This document shows positions 32,461-43,000 of a stretch of DNA of 64,000 bases, in pieces (the first letter of the stretch is position 1; the number at the start of each line of letters is the position of its first letter). Origin of the DNA: a virus. A model generated the notes under the pieces. That model was not told the origin of the DNA and did not search any database. It was given only the letters and a program-made list of their open reading frames with translations. Location of the stretch: positions 1-64,000 of IMG/VR virus record IMGVR_UViG_3300021181_000006; one strand, given 5' to 3'. The translations under genes were made by a program, and so were the position numbers.

Positions 32461-34998
32461 TTATCGGCCAACAATAGTTAAGAGAGCGTATCCATTACCA
32501 CCATTACCGCCCTGATCTCCTCCACCACCACCGGAACCTTTAGTTCCAGGTACCGCTGGCGTTGGACCTGTTGAATTCGATCCACGGCCACCCATAGCAA
32601 GAGCAGATGCGCCACCAAAGTTTGACGCATGTACGGTATTCGTACCTGCGAATCCATTAGTGCCTGTAATCCCAGCGGGGAAATCGGATTGTACAGTGGA
32701 AGTACCGTCAAAGGAGGTATAGGTAACATTGCCACCTACGCCGAAGAACGATCCTGTATTTATAGCGCCAGTACCACCATTCAGTGTTAGGCTTAAATTT
32801 TCTGACCCAGCAGAAGTAATCACTACAGTAGTTGCAGTACCATTAGTACCATTAGCGCTACTGCCACCAAGACCACCATTACCCATAGTGATAGCGATGG
32901 AATCACCATTTGCTAAAGCGATAGGCAGATTCACTATCGCACCGCCACCGCCACCGGAGCCACCATGATGGTCATCAGATGCACCACCGCCACCAGCGCC
33001 AACTGCGGTGAGCATAACTAATACATTACTAGTAGCGTTATATGTATTCGAAGCGTTATACTCTATCACTTCCGTGAGCGCTGATTGTACAAAGGCAGTT
33101 GTTGCTACCTGAGTTGTATTAGTGCCTGGAGCTGCTGTTGGAGCTGTAGGAGTACCAGTGAGAGCTGGACTGGCTAAAGGTGCTAAAGTAGGCAATGTAC
33201 TATTAATAGTAGCAACAGCTGTAGTGAGCGTGCTATCAGCACTCGCTCTAGCAGCAGCTTCTGCGTTTAATTCAGTAACACGTACCGCATTAGTTCCAGA
33301 CACTGGAACCGAAGTAATATCAACTGCAGTGGGAGTTATTGTAACCGTATGCGTACTATCTGTCAGTACAGCATGAACATTGGTAATATTGGTGCTATTA
33401 GAACCAGCAGTTAATGATACTAAATTGGCATGAGATGTATTAGTATTCGTTCCATCCGTAGTCACTGTACCCGTAGGTGTAGTAACCGTGGAATTACTTC
33501 CAGCATCTACCGCAGTAATGGCTGTACTGGTTACTGAGATGGACGCTCCAGCAGGAACGCTATTTCTTACAGAATCATTCGATGAGTACGTATGAGTACC
33601 TGTGATAACGTCAGTGCCACGTGATGTATATTTATTACGTAATTGCTCAATAGCATCAAGGAACGTGAGATTAGTACCAGACCAATCCGATCCTGATGGA
33701 TTTGTGAGAGAGAATACCTGCAGCGTCACTGTCGAGGCATTAATATCCTGCCGCATCGAGTGGCTACTGATATAGGTAAAGCCTAAACGAGAACTAATAA
33801 AAGCAATGGCTTGGTCTAAGATTGAAAGCGCTTTGTTATGCGAATCTCCAGTATTACTGGAGTTGACATAAAATACATTGCCATTCTGAATGACGAAGTC
33901 AGACCCATTATACGCCACTGGATTACCAGACTGTCCAAGAGCGACAATGTCAGCAACTTCAGTGAGTGTCTGGTTATAAGCAACTAAGCTGGATTCGCCA
34001 ATACGATCCACGATCAAACGTAAGAAAGTGTCTAAGCGTTGGAATGACTCACGCAGAGGTCTTCCATCTCGTAAAAAGGATGTGAAGCGGTAATTCGAGT
34101 AGTTGGTATCTGTAGTCTCAAAGGTTCCATAGATTGGATGGACTGACGGAGTACCAGCTTGCCCAGAACTGAAAGCAGGATGTGTATTTAGCCCAAAAGT
34201 TTGATCCGTAGGCGTCATAGTATACGTGACGTTTGTAGGACTATTGTTATCGTTTTCAATCAATGGCTCAAAGATATTGACGCCCATCAGGTCGTTCATA
34301 TTCTCGAAAAGATTCTTATAACGATAGACATCAACACCAGTCGAAGGATTACCAGATCCATCGCTTAAGAATGGAGGTAATGCAGCGGTACTTACTCCAT
34401 ATACTTCTTGGATACGAATCTTAAGAATAGGTGTAATATTATTTAAGACAGAGTTTGCATTCTGCCAAGCCTGCTTCGTAGGACCTGATACCGTGCCATC
34501 TCCACCTGGATTTTGCTCATATAACTCGTTATATGCTTGACGATCAGGATCAGGAAGTAACACACCAGTGCCAACTGGCTGCAGCGTGAGCATATCTAAC
34601 TCTAAGAGATAGTATGCTGGAGTCTGATCTTGCTGAGATACACGAACTTCAATAGCGACTAACTTAGGAGCAATAGTCGTAGTCGAAGCGATATAATTGT
34701 GTTGGATACCAATAATGATGTTCTTAGGATATGGAAAATCACTCACTGGCATCTTTCCGCCAGGATTGATACCATTAATCGTAAAGCTTACTGGATCATT
34801 AAAGAACAGTTTGACGCCATCTTGCGTGACAATAGCACCAGGTCCCAGATTAATCTGGTTACGATTAGTCGTAGGAAAACTATAGTCGAAGCCAAATACG
34901 ACGTGACCACGCTGCCAACCAGCATCGTCCTTTACCAACTCATTGAGAAGTAGCGTAGAGCGCTGATCTCGATAGGAAAATGTGGCCTGGTCAACCAT
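32461..34998 (-). CDS. Large tail fibre with glycine-rich tip, 845 aa
   Basis: The N-terminus (QATFSYRDQRSTLLLNELVKDD) probably attaches to the baseplate. The middle includes the fibre-typical ALTGTPTAPTAAPGTNTTQV followed by ATTAFVQSAL near residue 625. The last ~190 residues are Gly-rich with GGGG/GGSGGGGG runs and β repeats (GNGGLGGSSANG, GGASALAMGGRGSNSTG), like the polyglycine receptor-binding tips of T-even-type adhesins. Host range probably depends on this tip. No signal peptide. Confidence 0.8.
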   Translation of the reverse strand: MVDQATFSYRDQRSTLLLNELVKDDAGWQRGHVVFGFDYSFPTTNRNQINLGPGAIVTQDGVKLFFNDPVSFTINGINPGGKMPVSDFPYPKNIIIGIQHNYIASTTTIAPKLVAIEVRVSQQDQTPAYYLLELDMLTLQPVGTGVLLPDPDRQAYNELYEQNPGGDGTVSGPTKQAWQNANSVLNNITPILKIRIQEVYGVSTAALPPFLSDGSGNPSTGVDVYRYKNLFENMNDLMGVNIFEPLIENDNNSPTNVTYTMTPTDQTFGLNTHPAFSSGQAGTPSVHPIYGTFETTDTNYSNYRFTSFLRDGRPLRESFQRLDTFLRLIVDRIGESSLVAYNQTLTEVADIVALGQSGNPVAYNGSDFVIQNGNVFYVNSSNTGDSHNKALSILDQAIAFISSRLGFTYISSHSMRQDINASTVTLQVFSLTNPSGSDWSGTNLTFLDAIEQLRNKYTSRGTDVITGTHTYSSNDSVRNSVPAGASISVTSTAITAVDAGSNSTVTTPTGTVTTDGTNTNTSHANLVSLTAGSNSTNITNVHAVLTDSTHTVTITPTAVDITSVPVSGTNAVRVTELNAEAAARASADSTLTTAVATINSTLPTLAPLASPALTGTPTAPTAAPGTNTTQVATTAFVQSALTEVIEYNASNTYNATSNVLVMLTAVGAGGGGASDDHHGGSGGGGGAIVNLPIALANGDSIAITMGNGGLGGSSANGTNGTATTVVITSAGSENLSLTLNGGTGAINTGSFFGVGGNVTYTSFDGTSTVQSDFPAGITGTNGFAGTNTVHASNFGGASALAMGGRGSNSTGPTPAVPGTKGSGGGGGDQGGNGGNGYALLTIVGR

Positions 34999-35249
34999 TA
35001 GTGCAGTCCTTTGAACCCATTACGCATATAAGGTACTGCGAGGGCTCCTAATCCGCCGACTTCTAAGCCATCCTTGGCTTTATCATTCATATCTTTACCG
35101 GTAGTCAGTTTATAAGCTGAAGGCGCAGCGAGTGCTCCTAAAGCCCCTACTTCACGAATATTAGATGCCTTACCACCCATGGAAAAGGCATCTCCGATGA
35201 TACCAGATGTCTTTTCGATAGCTGATGCGATTTTTTCGATATTGTTCAC
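34998..35249 (-). CDS. Small protein with NIEKIA N-terminus, 83 aa
   Basis: Begins MNNIEKIASAIEKTSG, nearly the same as the next gene upstream, then a Gly/Ala-rich part with possible membrane-inserting segments (VGALGALAAPSAYKL, VGGLGALAVPYM). Start and stop codons abut the neighbours (stop overlaps the fibre start by one base). May be a membrane-active virion peptide or internal protein. Function unknown. Confidence 0.6.
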   Translation of the reverse strand: MNNIEKIASAIEKTSGIIGDAFSMGGKASNIREVGALGALAAPSAYKLTTGKDMNDKAKDGLEVGGLGALAVPYMRNGFKGLH

Positions 35250-35486
35250 TTATTCGCCTTTTCTTTTACTGCGTAATGCACCTACTGCACCAATTAATCC
35301 AGCACCGATTAACGCTCCATGTAGACTAGTTTTACTTGGGAATTTAGTTTTCCCATGAGTAACTAACTCAGAGGCATGATTAGCCACTGCACCAGCTATA
35401 GAGCCTATGCCAGCACCAATCGCCGTATTTTTAGCACGTCTCTTCACTTCTGAAGTGGCTTTAGCGATTTTTTCGATATTGTTCAT
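35250..35486 (-). CDS. Small glycine-zipper protein with NIEKIA N-terminus, 78 aa
   Basis: Begins MNNIEKIAKATSEVKRR. Two glycine-zipper helices follow (AIGAGIGSIAGAVANHA and HGALIGAGLIGAVGAL), then a basic tail (RSKRKGE). Such zippers occur in membrane-permeabilising virion proteins and in tape-measure ends. It is immediately followed by its paralogue-like neighbour. A role in penetrating the inner membrane is a guess. Confidence 0.6.
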   Translation of the reverse strand: MNNIEKIAKATSEVKRRAKNTAIGAGIGSIAGAVANHASELVTHGKTKFPSKTSLHGALIGAGLIGAVGALRSKRKGE

Positions 35487-35488
35487 GC

Positions 35489-35519
35489 GTTACCTGACAA
35501 TGGCTTCAGGTAGTGTAAC
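35489..35519 (-). other. Intercistronic hairpin without U-run
   Basis: ACCTGA (35492-35497) pairs with TCAGGT (35506-35511), extended by outer GTTA/TAAC. No T-run follows. It sits in the 62-base gap between the baseplate gene ending at 35549 and the small gene starting at 35486 and may be a processing or stability element. Confidence 0.4.
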
Positions 35520-35548
35520 TAAAAATAAAGCCCGGACAATCGGTCTCT

Positions 35549-36022
35549 TTAGAAGGAGATTTCCCACCGAATAGAAAGTGTCGTACCAGCAGGCTTCTGA
35601 ATGGCACCAAACGTAGCCCGTGACCAGAGATAGCCGCCTTGACTGAATAGACCAGCTTCGTCAAAAGTGATAGCAGTAGCGATAGGAATAATACCTGTCC
35701 ATACCACTACGCTACCAAATGCACTTAAATCTGATGCATCTTGCACGTAAGGGCGCGGATCAATACTTGGACCAATAGCAATAGAAAGTAATGGATTAAC
35801 TAACCCAGTTTGAGTTACTAATACGGTCTGAGGAGTAGCATCACCAGTGAATCCGATATTCATAGATGCTAAGAAGTCCGAGCTAGGACCACCAATGAGC
35901 GATGCTGCCTTGATAGTTCTTGAAGAGTTTACGATCTCATTGTGAGTAGATACCACAATCTTGCCATCCAGAATAATCTGTATAGCTCCATGCTCACGAC
36001 GATCCTGATCAAATAATTTCAT
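35549..36022 (-). CDS. Baseplate or tail accessory protein, 157 aa
   Basis: No named family is recognised. β-rich with LIGGPSSDFLASMNIGFTGDATPQTV and SVVVWTGIIPIATAITFDEAGLF, typical of baseplate/fibre connector proteins, and an ending LSIRWEISF. It overlaps the upstream wedge-like gene by 14 bases. Part of the tail operon. Confidence 0.6.
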   Translation of the reverse strand: MKLFDQDRREHGAIQIILDGKIVVSTHNEIVNSSRTIKAASLIGGPSSDFLASMNIGFTGDATPQTVLVTQTGLVNPLLSIAIGPSIDPRPYVQDASDLSAFGSVVVWTGIIPIATAITFDEAGLFSQGGYLWSRATFGAIQKPAGTTLSIRWEISF

Positions 36023-39000
36023 TGAGTAACCCTATTACGTAGAATTCAGATGTTAATGTGATATTTGGATTTGTAAAGGGCTGTACGAAGTTGAGCGTAA
36101 AATTATCTACAACATTGCTAACAGTGTATACGCCAACGTTTTCTCCATCAAGAATTACCACTTGATTACCAACTTGAATACTCGCTGATAACTGATCATT
36201 GCTTTGCCAGTTCACTCCATTGATCTGTCCTGTTGAGACATAGCGTTGGAACTGAGCCGTTACAGGTGAACTAAAGACAGTAAAAGCCATGTCCATAGTT
36301 AATGAGTTACCTGAAATAGCAGTAACCGTCAGATATTGTGTACTGGTAGGCTGCCCTGCTAAGAACACCACATCATTAACCTGTACACCAGGATCTGCTC
36401 CTGAGTAGGTCAGATGAATACCATCAGCCCCAGTCACTGCGAGGCTGTACGGTAAGAAGTTCAGATGCGTAGAGACGAAAGCCTTCTCAGTAGAAGCGAT
36501 GGTATCGCTATCTGATAGAGCGCTATTTATGTCAATGAACCAGTGACTAGAGCTTGGAATAATATTATCAAGGAACGTCGTAATATTCGACAGATCTGGA
36601 TTCGCAATAAACGAATTCGCATCTAACTCAATGATGGTCGTGTGTGGTTTTATTTGGTTGTAGAGGCTAGTGGCATTATTAGTAATATCTAACGTATTGT
36701 TTAATGTGCTCACATTCTCGATAGCCGCATAAAACACTTCACGAAGCGTATTAGATGAAAACGCCCATACTAACGAAATCTGTTGCCCAGTCGTCAATGA
36801 CTGTGCGAGTTGAAATTGGTTCTCTTCATTCCAAGAACGAATACACTGTCTAATCGTATTACCAACTATTTCTTTATAGAGAATCAATTCAGTAAAATGA
36901 CCTTTAATGACACGTAATACTCCCTGAGGAGGTAATTGTGACGCATCATTCACGATAAGAATATTAGCTGATGCCGTTGCATCAGATGTTAAAGTCACGG
37001 TCACTGGAGCAGCTACGGATACACGTTGTGTATTTGGAATCTCTATACTCTTCACCGTATGAGAAACGCTATATCTAATCGGATTAGGATCTACAACAAC
37101 GTTTTGCTTCAGTATCAATGTATGAGTAGATACGATACGCACTGTATATGGAAGTGTAGCAGCATTTAATCCACTCATGATAAAGAGCTGATCACCAACA
37201 CTGACGGTACCGATGAAGTTCGTCGCAGAGTCTGTGAATGAGAAGCCATTGGCAGATACTGCACCGGTATTGCTATTCACCACAATGATCTGCTGGTCTT
37301 GAACTTCTGTATTAGCTACAGCAAAAGCTGCATTATTAGAAAACAACCAATTAGGACGATCATGATCGTCATAGACAGCTACTTGAGCGCTGAGAGGTTG
37401 ATATTGTGTAACGACATCACCTTGCTTCACTGCAGGAGGTAATGCTGGAGGCAGACTATAGGTATTGCCATCTTGAGTAAGAATTTCGGTATTAAAGATC
37501 TGATTGATAGCTGTGACAGTTCCGAACTTCGTCACAAGAGGTAATGCATCTGTACGAAGGATAGATATCTGCGCAGGATTCCAAATAACGAAACTGAGCC
37601 CGTTTAAGCCACTCACAGCTATATTTAATGTGAGTGTTGCACCGGATATGGATGCGACTGTAAACAGGCCTTTGGTCGAAATAAAGATCTGGGAACCAAC
37701 TTCGATATTACTAGCGAACTTGGGCCATGATATAGTGCGTGTGATGATGTTGCTTAAGACGGTGGCGTCAAACACGGCTGACTGGATTAAACCAATAGAA
37801 CCGGTGAGTGGCGTAGAGATGGTCAGCAACCCATCAGAAATATTGGAGATGGAATACCCTCCTTCGGCATTAAAGCCTACTATGGACAGTAAATCTCCAA
37901 TTTGTGCCTGTGTAGGCAGGATAGCATCTGAGATAGAAGTCTGGCCAAAGACACCAACGGTGTTTTGCCCAGCTACCGTAGAAAATCTTGGTTTAAATAA
38001 CGCTGATTGGCCTGGAAATACAATATCACCGACTTGTAGTTGTGTGGAGAGGCCATCATCAAGAGTGATAGTCTCACTACTCGTTATCAAGTTTGTTTGA
38101 GATAATACCTGTGTTACAGCACTTACTGTACTATTGGTATTAAAGAACGGAATACCCAGGAACATAGATACCGTTTCTTCGATATCTAATATATTAGGTC
38201 CGCTCCAATAACCTCTCCATAGGGCCTGTAACGCAGCCTTATACTGAGGAGTGGATCCGACTTGTGGGAAGTTCACCACAACACCGAAATTCTTAGCTAA
38301 GGTATTTTCATCAATTTCAACTACTGGACACCAGACTTTATCTGGTAATGGATGATCAGATAAGATCGCTCCATCAACGATGTCGTAGTCAGTTTCATTA
38401 AAGTACGTGAAAGTTGATCCATCAATGCGGTCTTGTAACTGCGGTATGGATGCGAGAGCAACATCCTGGCTAGCAAGAGTATATGCTTCTAATGCAGTCA
38501 GCGTCTGCCCAAGAGCATTAACAGAATACTGATTTATCAGTTTAATGTCTTCATTATAGAAGAGCAGCATATTCGTTTGCTGCAGTTGCTGCGTGGTCAA
38601 ACCAGAAAGGTCTGTTAATCCATATACATATTGTCGAGAGATTCTCTCGTACTCAATACGAATAGTTCCACCAGCAATGTTAAAGTTAAACAGTAACTGG
38701 GTGCCATCACTGGATAAAGCAAAGTTATAGTTAATGAGCTGGAGCACGCCATTAAAGAATACGCGTAAATCATCAGCTTCTGCGATCAAGAAGCCAGCAG
38801 TTACGACGTTCTGCTGATCCGTAGTATCGAATGTGCCACCATCATCGAAACGTCCACCATCATCAAAGAACGATATATTAGCAGGAACCGTAACGTTAGA
38901 CTGCTGATTCGTCAGATGGAAATGCTGTGGATAGTTACTAATGAACTGGATATTAGTCCATTCCACAATCACAGGTACAAACGTATCACTCGTCCATGAA

Positions 39001-40040
39001 TATGGGTTTACAAACTGAATCGAGGATGTAACAACATTATAAGTATACATGTTGTCTGGAATGAGTTTGCCACCAATCCAAATCCTGAGTTCTGACTCAG
39101 GACCATTGATACGCACAGTAGGAGGACATGTAATGCCATCCGTAATAGGAAGCGTGCTAAATTGTCCCGCAGTCCCGGTACCAGAGAAAGCTGCATTATT
39201 AAAGAGGTACTGTTGTCTCTGATGAACATGACGCTCCGTAAAGGTAAAGCTATCAGCGTGTGTAAACCATACGAATTCAACGAGTCCTGTCTCAGGAAGG
39301 TTAGCAATAATCGTATTACCAGATGACTGGCTATACTCTGATTGGTCTAAATAGAGTCCATTAACGAACATCATAATGTTGCCAGTCTCATAGACTGCTG
39401 GCAAGATGAAGGTACGTTGATTAGTAGCTTGGAAACTAGTTCTGAAGAAGTTAGCCTGTGGACTTAATCCTGTTAAGTCCACGCCGATGTATCCCTGTAC
39501 CACGGTGGTATTGGGAATCGATGGGTCTAAGATCAGCTGGTTACCATGAATGGTGTACTGAGAGCCATACATCAGCTCTGTGCCGTTTTGCAGAATCCCG
39601 TCAAAAAGTCGGTAGAGTTCTACGAGATTGGCTTCTAAAGCAAAAGGCAGAGTAATCGTACTACGGAATGTACGAGGTATGATCTTAAAATGTTTATGAA
39701 TTATATTGTTTTCAGTAGCAAAAGCCTGGTTAATACTACTAGTGAAAGTCGTAGTCGTCAGGTTATTCGTATTACGAATATTAGCGCCAGCAGATGCGAT
39801 ATTTGCTAGATTGGAAGCGCTCAGATCCAGTAACAACCAGCGATATTTAATAAATACCGGACACGTTGCAAGAGCTTTAGACTGATCCCGTTGATAGAGG
39901 AGAGCATAATCAGCATCCAGAACTCGCATATATGCGGTCCAGAGTCCTTCTATGAACTCACGTTGCTCTTGAGGCAGTCTATCCCAGAAATTGGGAAGAT
40001 AGCGCCAGATAAGATCTGTATTAGGACTCTGTGCTTCCAT
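36009..40040 (-). CDS. Giant baseplate wedge-like protein, 1343 aa
   Basis: N-terminus LIWRYLPNFWDRLPQEQREFIEGLWTAYMRVL resembles tail protein I/wedge proteins that contact gpJ. The bulk consists of repeated β modules of ~90 residues with patterns such as ITDGITCPPTVRINGPESELRI, GDIVFPGQSALFKPRF and VGDQLFIMSGLNAATLPYTV. No catalytic motif. It lies directly downstream of the gpJ-like gene (3-base gap), as wedge genes do. Probably forms the outer baseplate and carries fibres. Confidence 0.65.
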   Translation of the reverse strand: MEAQSPNTDLIWRYLPNFWDRLPQEQREFIEGLWTAYMRVLDADYALLYQRDQSKALATCPVFIKYRWLLLDLSASNLANIASAGANIRNTNNLTTTTFTSSINQAFATENNIIHKHFKIIPRTFRSTITLPFALEANLVELYRLFDGILQNGTELMYGSQYTIHGNQLILDPSIPNTTVVQGYIGVDLTGLSPQANFFRTSFQATNQRTFILPAVYETGNIMMFVNGLYLDQSEYSQSSGNTIIANLPETGLVEFVWFTHADSFTFTERHVHQRQQYLFNNAAFSGTGTAGQFSTLPITDGITCPPTVRINGPESELRIWIGGKLIPDNMYTYNVVTSSIQFVNPYSWTSDTFVPVIVEWTNIQFISNYPQHFHLTNQQSNVTVPANISFFDDGGRFDDGGTFDTTDQQNVVTAGFLIAEADDLRVFFNGVLQLINYNFALSSDGTQLLFNFNIAGGTIRIEYERISRQYVYGLTDLSGLTTQQLQQTNMLLFYNEDIKLINQYSVNALGQTLTALEAYTLASQDVALASIPQLQDRIDGSTFTYFNETDYDIVDGAILSDHPLPDKVWCPVVEIDENTLAKNFGVVVNFPQVGSTPQYKAALQALWRGYWSGPNILDIEETVSMFLGIPFFNTNSTVSAVTQVLSQTNLITSSETITLDDGLSTQLQVGDIVFPGQSALFKPRFSTVAGQNTVGVFGQTSISDAILPTQAQIGDLLSIVGFNAEGGYSISNISDGLLTISTPLTGSIGLIQSAVFDATVLSNIITRTISWPKFASNIEVGSQIFISTKGLFTVASISGATLTLNIAVSGLNGLSFVIWNPAQISILRTDALPLVTKFGTVTAINQIFNTEILTQDGNTYSLPPALPPAVKQGDVVTQYQPLSAQVAVYDDHDRPNWLFSNNAAFAVANTEVQDQQIIVVNSNTGAVSANGFSFTDSATNFIGTVSVGDQLFIMSGLNAATLPYTVRIVSTHTLILKQNVVVDPNPIRYSVSHTVKSIEIPNTQRVSVAAPVTVTLTSDATASANILIVNDASQLPPQGVLRVIKGHFTELILYKEIVGNTIRQCIRSWNEENQFQLAQSLTTGQQISLVWAFSSNTLREVFYAAIENVSTLNNTLDITNNATSLYNQIKPHTTIIELDANSFIANPDLSNITTFLDNIIPSSSHWFIDINSALSDSDTIASTEKAFVSTHLNFLPYSLAVTGADGIHLTYSGADPGVQVNDVVFLAGQPTSTQYLTVTAISGNSLTMDMAFTVFSSPVTAQFQRYVSTGQINGVNWQSNDQLSASIQVGNQVVILDGENVGVYTVSNVVDNFTLNFVQPFTNPNITLTSEFYVIGLLNEII

Positions 40041-40043
40041 GAA

Positions 40044-43000
40044 TTACGAACTCGAAATATTCACAGTGATCACAGATGGGATATACGTACTGGTCTCCGA
40101 ACTCGTAACACTCGTAGGAGATGTTGTTGTAGTCATGGTACCATCAGACTGTAGGTATACTGCCGTCAGAAGCAAGCTAGATGTATCTACGTAGGTAACG
40201 CCATTCGCATACAGTAACTGAATAATATCAGACGCCTGAATCGGATTCACTGACTCTTGAGTCGTTATATAACTATTAATAACATCTTGGGCAGTAGTCA
40301 GCGTAATGGTACCAGTCACATTGACAGTGACTGATACAAAGGTCGATTCAAATCTCTTAATAAGCAAGTTATTACACGTCACTTTATTACCACGAGTATT
40401 ACAGAACGAATTCACAGTAGCAACATTCGGATCACTAAAGTAAGAAATCTGTAACGCTGATCCAATCAATGCTGAGTTCGTGAATACGAGATTCACTTGT
40501 TCTTGAGCGCTATAGCGTGTACCAATATTGACCACTTCGAGAGTATAATCTGATCCCTGCACCAATGGCGATGATGATACATCACCCGTGGTTGGATCAA
40601 TGGTAAAGATATTCTGGATACCTAAGATCGGTAAATTAAAGAACGTATTACCGTAGTAATCATAGTTTTCATTAATCGTATAGGTGATATTAGACTTAAT
40701 AGGAACTTGCTTACTGATATACCATTGTTCACTATTCGCAGGGCTTGTAGAATTAATAAATCCACTGCTGTTAAAATTGGCGTCATATGCAGTCGTACCT
40801 GTGTTAATAGCAATCTGCGTTGCCGATAACTGACTCTGTATGATATATGGGGCGACGCGAGCATGTGTTCCAGAGATAATAAACAGGTTATATCCCACGG
40901 GATCAATACCAGTAAAGGCATCGTCGAAATTAATATCCAGGGATTCAAATACATTCGTAGCATTAGCAGCTCCACCAGCCAGTCCTTCAGCAGGACGGTT
41001 ATTGAGCACGGGAACAGAATCTACTTCCCATGGTTGCTGTAAGCTCGTGATAATAAATGGATTCACATTATCACGGACAATAGTGTAGGTTTCTGATCCA
41101 GGAATTACTGAATCCACTAATGGCTGACTCAAAGTCAGCGCCGACGAGGTTGTGCTGGCAATATAATAATAACTGAGCGTTCCGCCGCTATTAATAATCA
41201 GCGTATCACCAGCCAATACACTAGCATATGGTGTGCCAGGCTCAGTAATAACTGTAGATCCAGCAACATGGGCAGCGTTAAACGTTGTGTTAGCAGGTAA
41301 GATTGACTCACCACTGGTTACTAATGTTCCATTAATTTGTACTTCATTCGCTGAAGTAAACTGAATCACTTCATATACACCTTGATTCGGTCCATTAATG
41401 ATATTAACGAAGTATGGAAAATTCGTTGTTGGAAATCCTGAGGCGATAGCGGAGAAATCATTTCCGTTAAACGTTGGGCAATACAACGTTGATCCCCACG
41501 CTGATCCAGCAAAGTCGAGAGCACCACCGATGGAGTTCACCACAGACCACTGATCTCCAACGGCGACAGCACCAAGTAACCCAGTGCTCAATGTGAGAGC
41601 CCCTGTAGCCATCGTGGTGGCATTATCTATCGTATAGGTACCAGCGGCTGTTCCGGTATGGATAATCAGTATGAAGCCAGGCCAGGCACCTCTGCCGAGA
41701 TCGGAATCCGTAAGGACCGTCGCGCTTGCCGCCTGTGTGGTCTGGAAGGAGCCGGTATTAATAAAGCGGTTGAGTTTGATATTCGATGTACTGAATACAT
41801 TGGCAGGATAGCGGCCAATCGTGAGATTGGTAGAAATTCCTGATCCAGTGTATTGTTTATCGAACTGTGCTCTGAGATTCGTGCCATTGTCGTATACATC
41901 CACCAGCGTATAAGTAACGCTACTATCAGTAAAGACATCACCGCGCTTAATATTAGCGCCAGTAGCGAATGTAGCAAAACGAGCATTAGTTACGATAGTT
42001 GCTGATAATGCAACCGTTACCGATGTACTTTTCGTAGGAACTACAAAGATCTCAAAGAGATCTCCCACATTCACATTTTGTGTAGGCACTAATGGCGAGA
42101 TCCAAACAGTATGCGCACCAGTAATGCTATGATTCGTTGTAGTCGTAGTCGTACTAGCAATCTGGAATGCTGTCGCAGCAGGATTTCCGCCTAATGAAGA
42201 CTGAATGACAATATACTGACCGATTAACGACGGATCCACGGCAGAAATAACATTCGTTCCACCAAAGGTGATCGATTGAGTAATAGGAGTTTGAGCCACC
42301 CAGATCTCGTCGTCACTAACGACGTTAAGGACGGTATATTGACCCCAGGCACTCCCTGTTGTAATAAAAAGTATGTCGCCTGTTTGAGTCTGTGTTGGAC
42401 CAGCAGTGCCACCAATACCGGGATAGTTGAAATCAGCTGAGGTTCCATTAAATGAGATAGCGGCATTAAATACTCCTGATTGACGGGAGATATTTGATGG
42501 CGTCAATTCAATGAGATTCGGCGTCACGTAATCTATTGAGTGATAACCGAAGAGATTGCTCACGAAGTAATCACCAACTGCAATACCATCATCAACAATG
42601 AAGTTTCCAGAACTAAAATCAGTAAAGAAGTTACTGTTCGGGAAGTAGATACCATCTAATGAATTTAATTTCTCACCAGATGAGATACGCAGCGTATTAT
42701 CAGCGGATGACTGCTTAATGGTATAGGTCGTGGTGACTACCTCGCCAAATTCAGTCTCGGTAGTATTTAAGAGGTTACCGCTAATAATCTGGGCTACACC
42801 ATTGATGTAGAATGCCTGATTTGGATCATAAAAAATATTACCCTGGATAACACCAGTATCGCCAGAGAAGATCGTCGTTGATGTTGCGCTAGGAATAGCC
42901 TGTACCACCAGATTTTCTGGTAACGCATTAATATTCAGCTGATACGATGTAATACCAGTCGTATCGATATAGACGTCTACATAGCCGCCGATGTGGATTT

